NCBI RefSeq assembly: GCF_000024365.1
Contig: NC_013235.1
Location: 3,782,001 to 3,846,000, forward strand
Reading direction: 5' to 3'
From: Nakamurella multipartita DSM 44233
GTDB lineage: Bacteria > Actinomycetota > Actinomycetes > Mycobacteriales > Nakamurellaceae
DNA: 64,000 nucleotides
Shown piece by piece: positions 61,528-64,000 of the stretch (its first letter is position 1; each line of letters opens with the position of its first letter). The notes under the pieces were generated by a model that made no database searches, had not been told where the DNA came from, and saw nothing but the letters and a program-made list of their open reading frames with translations. Made by a program: the position numbers and the translations under genes.

Positions 61528-61548
61528 GGTCACTGGTTCGATCCCAGT
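61528..61548. other. attR core repeat
   Basis: An exact copy of the 21-base T-arm half of tRNA-Val(CAC), at the end opposite the tRNA. The flanking bases differ on both sides from the tRNA, which fixes the repeat length. Confidence 0.88.
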
Positions 61549-61967
61549 TTTGTCAACGCAGTTAATAGGCCCTGATTCGAACATCGGGCCAGGGCGTTTG
61601 GCACAGGTGACAGCGGTCCCGGCCGTCGAGTGTGCAGAAGGTGCCTTCACCTTTGCGAGATGAGCAGAGCTGGCTCGTGCTTCGAACAACATTCACACTC
61701 AAGCAGCCAGAAGCGCCGCCCCAGTTGATCTTGTCCTCGTCGCAGGTCCGATTCACTTCATCCGGGTCACTGCGGATTGGCACCTACGTCGCAGGGTCGC
61801 CTTCGGCGTGATCCTGGGCATGGGCCGCGTCGTGGTGATGACCAGCCGGAAGGGTGCCGTCTGATTGGCGACGGAGGATCTTCTGACCGCATATCGCCTC
61901 GTGAGCGGAGTACTGCTGGCGGCAAACGACGATGGTTCATGCGTGACGAACGGCGGCGCGCGGTCGG
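61549..61967. other. Non-coding stretch right of attR
   Basis: No convincing gene. The stretch holds CGAGTGTGCAGAA at 61627–61639, equal to the first 13 bases of the palindrome arm at 888, followed by a short GGTGCCTTCACC hairpin instead of the full palindrome. Short open frames here lack ribosome sites and family resemblance. Confidence 0.6.
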
Positions 61968-62364
61968 TTAGGTGGTGAACCCCTCGCGAGCGGTGACCGT
62001 GGTGACCGGAATCTTGAACTTGCGCTGGATGCGATGCGGAACGTCCTGGAGCAACCAGCGGGACACGGTCTTCGGGAGCGTCGAGACGATGATCTCCTCG
62101 TAGGTCCCGGCGGCAAGGCAGTGGCCGACAGCCTTGACCGGGTCCTGCACGCCGATGTCGCCGTCTACCGAGGCACCCAACTCCGATAGGGCCTGGATGC
62201 CGGCACTCAAGCGATGAACGGCCTGGATGCGGGCCGATTCGTAGGTCGTGGAGGGCAGCCCCCAATGCGCCCCAATGTCAGCAGCAGCCTCGACCGCACC
62301 GACTTTCCCGATGACATCGCCCGCGTCTAGCCTGCCGCTTTCATCGTAATTCTGATCGGCAGAG
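61968..62364 (-). pseudogene. Universal stress protein remnant, N-terminus missing
   Basis: The last ~100 codons read like the C-terminal half of an actinobacterial UspA-type protein: DPVKAVGHCLAAGTYEEIIV, then STLPKTVSRWLLQDVPHRI and a final strand IPVTTVTA. The first half, with the ATP-binding N-terminal strand, is absent. The open frame runs upstream into the left end of the IS1380 element without a start, so the gene was probably truncated by it or with it. Confidence 0.7.
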
Positions 62365-63952
62365 TGTTGATCATGAGGAAAGGTGCTCTGACCTGGGAAG
62401 ATAGGTCTTGCTGAGGGACCAATCGAACCAGAACCAGGAGCACCTTTCCGATGCGGAAGTCTACCGGGCTGTACCCGTCGCTCCGAGTCGATGCCACCGG
62501 CAAGCGGGTGGTGTCCCACGGCGGGTCGGTGCTGCTGGCCTTGGCCGCGGACAGGGTCGGTTTGGGTCGTGGGTTGTCGGCGGCGTTGAGGCCGTGGCGC
62601 AAGCCGATGGCGGTGCACGACCCGGGCAAGATCCTGCTCGACCTGGCGATCTCGCTGGCGATCGGCGGTGACTGCCTGGCCGACATCGCCCAACTGCGGG
62701 CCGAGCCCGCCGTGTTCGGTCATGTGGCGTCCGACCCGACTGTGTCCCGGCTGATCGACACCCTCGCCTCGGACGCGACGGCAGCGCTGAAGGCGATCGA
62801 CACCGCGCGGGCGGCAGCCCGCGCCCGGGCGTGGAAGCTGGCCGGACCCGCCGCACCGAACCATGACCGGTCGGCGAAGGCGCCGCTGGTCGTCGACGTG
62901 GACGCCACCCTGGTCACCGCGCACTCCGAAAAGCAGCTGGCAGCAGCAACATTCAAGAAGGGCTTCGGGTTCCACCCGATCGGCGCGTGGGCCGACCACG
63001 GCCCGGACGGCACCGGTGAACCCCTGGCGATGCTGCTGAGGCCGGGCAACGCCGGCTCCAACACCGCAGCCGACCACATCAGCGTGGTCAAGGCCGCGCT
63101 CGCGCAACTGCCCTGCACCACGGCGGACCGACGGCCCGGCCGCGGTGTGCTGGTCCGCACCGACGGGGCCGGCGGAACCCACGAGTTCGTGGACTGGATG
63201 GCCCGGCAACGGGTCCAGTACTCGGTCGGGTTCACCCTGACCACCGACATCACCGCCAAGGTCGACGCCCTGCCGGAGGCGGCGTGGACACCCGCGTACA
63301 ACGCCGACCAGGAGCCCCGGGACGGGGCCTGGGTGGCCGAACTGACCGGGGTCCTCAAGCTCAAGGGCTGGCCCAAGGACATGCGGGTCATCGTCCGCGC
63401 CGAACGACCCCATCCCGGTGCCCAGCTGAAGTTCACCGACTCGAACGGCAACCGGCTCACCGCGTTCGCCACGAACACCAAAGGCGGACAGCTCGCGGAT
63501 CTGGAACTGCGGCATCGGCGCCGCGCCCGCTGCGAGGACCGGATCCGCAACTCGAAGGACACCGGCCTGAACAACCTGCCCCTCAACGACTTTGCCCAGA
63601 ATCAAGTGTGGATCGCGGTCGTGCAACTGGCCACCGAACTGACCGCATGGATGCAGATGCTCGCCTTCACCGGCACCCCGGCGCGGACCTGGGAGCCCAA
63701 GAAGCTGCGGCACCGACTGTTCAGCGTCGCCGCCCGGATCGGCCGCAAAGCCCGCCGTACCTGGCTCCGCCTGTCCGCGCACGCACCCCACCGCGACCTC
63801 CTCCTGCACGGCCTGGCCCGGCTGCGGAACCTGCCGCAACTGACCTGACCCACCGACCCGACCACCATCTCCGACCAAGGACCCGAACCGGGCAGTGGAA
63901 CCCGGCGCCCACCCAGGCGACCACGGGTTCAGCAGCCAACCCATGATCAACA
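62365..63952 (+). mobile_element. IS1380-family element
   Basis: About 1.59 kb with inverted ends TGTTGATCATG (left, 62365–62375) and CATGATCAACA (right, 63942–63952). AGAG precedes the left end, and AGAG lies at or next to the right end, consistent with the 4-bp duplication of this family, although the exact edge is ambiguous by one base. The single transposase gene is intact. Confidence 0.85.
62451..63848 (+). CDS. IS1380-family transposase
   Basis: A 465-residue DDE transposase of the IS1380 (Tnp_1) type. The N-terminus KSTGLYPSLRVDATGKRVVS is family-like; catalytic Asp residues fall in LVVDVDATLVTAHSEK and VLVRTDGAGGTHEFVDW, with the Glu in CEDRIRNSKDTGLNNLPL. ATG at 62451 begins just after a CCTTTCCG stretch. 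The frame is complete and probably functional. Confidence 0.94.
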   Translation: MRKSTGLYPSLRVDATGKRVVSHGGSVLLALAADRVGLGRGLSAALRPWRKPMAVHDPGKILLDLAISLAIGGDCLADIAQLRAEPAVFGHVASDPTVSRLIDTLASDATAALKAIDTARAAARARAWKLAGPAAPNHDRSAKAPLVVDVDATLVTAHSEKQLAAATFKKGFGFHPIGAWADHGPDGTGEPLAMLLRPGNAGSNTAADHISVVKAALAQLPCTTADRRPGRGVLVRTDGAGGTHEFVDWMARQRVQYSVGFTLTTDITAKVDALPEAAWTPAYNADQEPRDGAWVAELTGVLKLKGWPKDMRVIVRAERPHPGAQLKFTDSNGNRLTAFATNTKGGQLADLELRHRRRARCEDRIRNSKDTGLNNLPLNDFAQNQVWIAVVQLATELTAWMQMLAFTGTPARTWEPKKLRHRLFSVAARIGRKARRTWLRLSAHAPHRDLLLHGLARLRNLPQLT

Positions 63953-63965
63953 GAGGAGGACAAAA

Positions 63966-64000
63966 ATGATCATGAGGAACGGCTACGAGGCCGCCCGACC
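63966..64000 (+). CDS. Start of an unidentified gene, cut by the window edge
   Basis: ATG at 63966 is preceded six bases upstream by AGGAGG (63954–63959), an excellent ribosome site. Eleven codons (MIMRNGYEAAR) are visible, too few to identify. The ribosome site touches the right end of the IS1380 element, so the natural promoter has probably been displaced. Confidence 0.5.
   Translation, partial: MIMRNGYEAAR

Larger units (their letters stand above)
43696..61548. mobile_element. Phage-derived integrative element in tRNA-Val(CAC), about 17.9 kb
   Basis: It is bounded by 21-bp att repeats in the tRNA-Val T-arm (43696–43716) and downstream of the integrase (61528–61548). It contains int, an excisionase-like gene, replication genes, HNH, terminase subunits and a tape measure gene on the minus strand, plus a small plus-strand cargo operon. 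About 4.2 kb is later insertion sequence. No portal, capsid, tail-tube or lysis gene is visible, so it is either a decayed prophage or a satellite. Confidence 0.88.

Noticed and set aside
61562-61971. Several short frames on both strands right of attR
   Set aside because: None has a ribosome site or family-like sequence; one plus-strand frame is only read-through of low-complexity Arg/Gly sequence.

Overview
The window is high-GC DNA from an actinobacterium. Evidence includes the thrS–HIT gene order known from mycobacteria, a DUF3040 membrane protein, an SsgA-like cell-division regulator, a Gly–Cys–Val tRNA cluster, a PucR-type regulator and many GTG starts with overlapping stop/start codons. 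A Nakamurella-like or related genus is my guess and is not shown by the sequence.

Region 1 (1–28.5 kb) is ordinary chromosome: a partial beta-keto acid cleavage enzyme, thrS with an overlapping HIT gene, a membrane-anchored diacylglycerol-kinase-like protein, a SulP transporter, a fructosamine-kinase-like protein, TerC, PucR, methylglyoxal synthase, a divergent TetR/epimerase pair with two identical palindromic operator candidates, an RND exporter, MsrA and a HAD phosphatase. At 20.5–27.6 kb lies a probable secondary-alcohol/ketone catabolic cluster: a large MalT/LAL-type LuxR regulator, a zinc secondary alcohol dehydrogenase, a Baeyer–Villiger monooxygenase and a class-C-beta-lactamase-fold esterase. 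A shared palindrome, ACCCGNNYGGGT, lies before the regulator and twice in the divergent promoter. Two lipoprotein genes follow.

Region 2 (29.49–41.71 kb) is a fully resolvable nest of five mobile elements. An IS256-family element (IS256-A) was entered by an IS21-family element (IS21-A). IS21-A then received a Tn554-like recombinase element in its istB, exactly in the Walker A codons, and a second IS21-family element (IS21-B) in its istA. IS21-B was itself entered in istA by another IS256-family element (IS256-B). Target duplications and terminal repeats can be read for four layers, and removing each insert restores intact reading frames of 427, 518, 258 and 534 codons.

Region 3 (41.7–43.7 kb) holds a DUF2511-like lipoprotein, tRNA-Val(GAC), tRNA-Cys and tRNA-Gly on the minus strand, an SsgA-like gene, and tRNA-Val(CAC) on the plus strand.

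Region 4 (43.70–61.55 kb) is a phage-derived integrative element in the 3' end of tRNA-Val(CAC). It has 21-bp att repeats, identical arm-type direct repeats at both ends, and a tyrosine integrase beside attR. Its minus-strand operon of tightly overlapping genes runs excisionase-like – DnaB-N-like – RepA-like ATPase – small genes – HNH – TerS – TerL – zinc ribbon – tape measure. No portal, capsid, tail-tube or lysis gene is visible. Three insertion sequences have broken it: one in the tape measure, one in the HNH gene, and one truncating the gene beside int. A small plus-strand operon of two DUF6907-type proteins and a 53-residue basic protein lies next to attL.

Region 5 (61.6–64 kb) holds a universal-stress-protein remnant, an intact IS1380-family element, and the first codons of a further gene whose Shine–Dalgarno sequence abuts the IS end.
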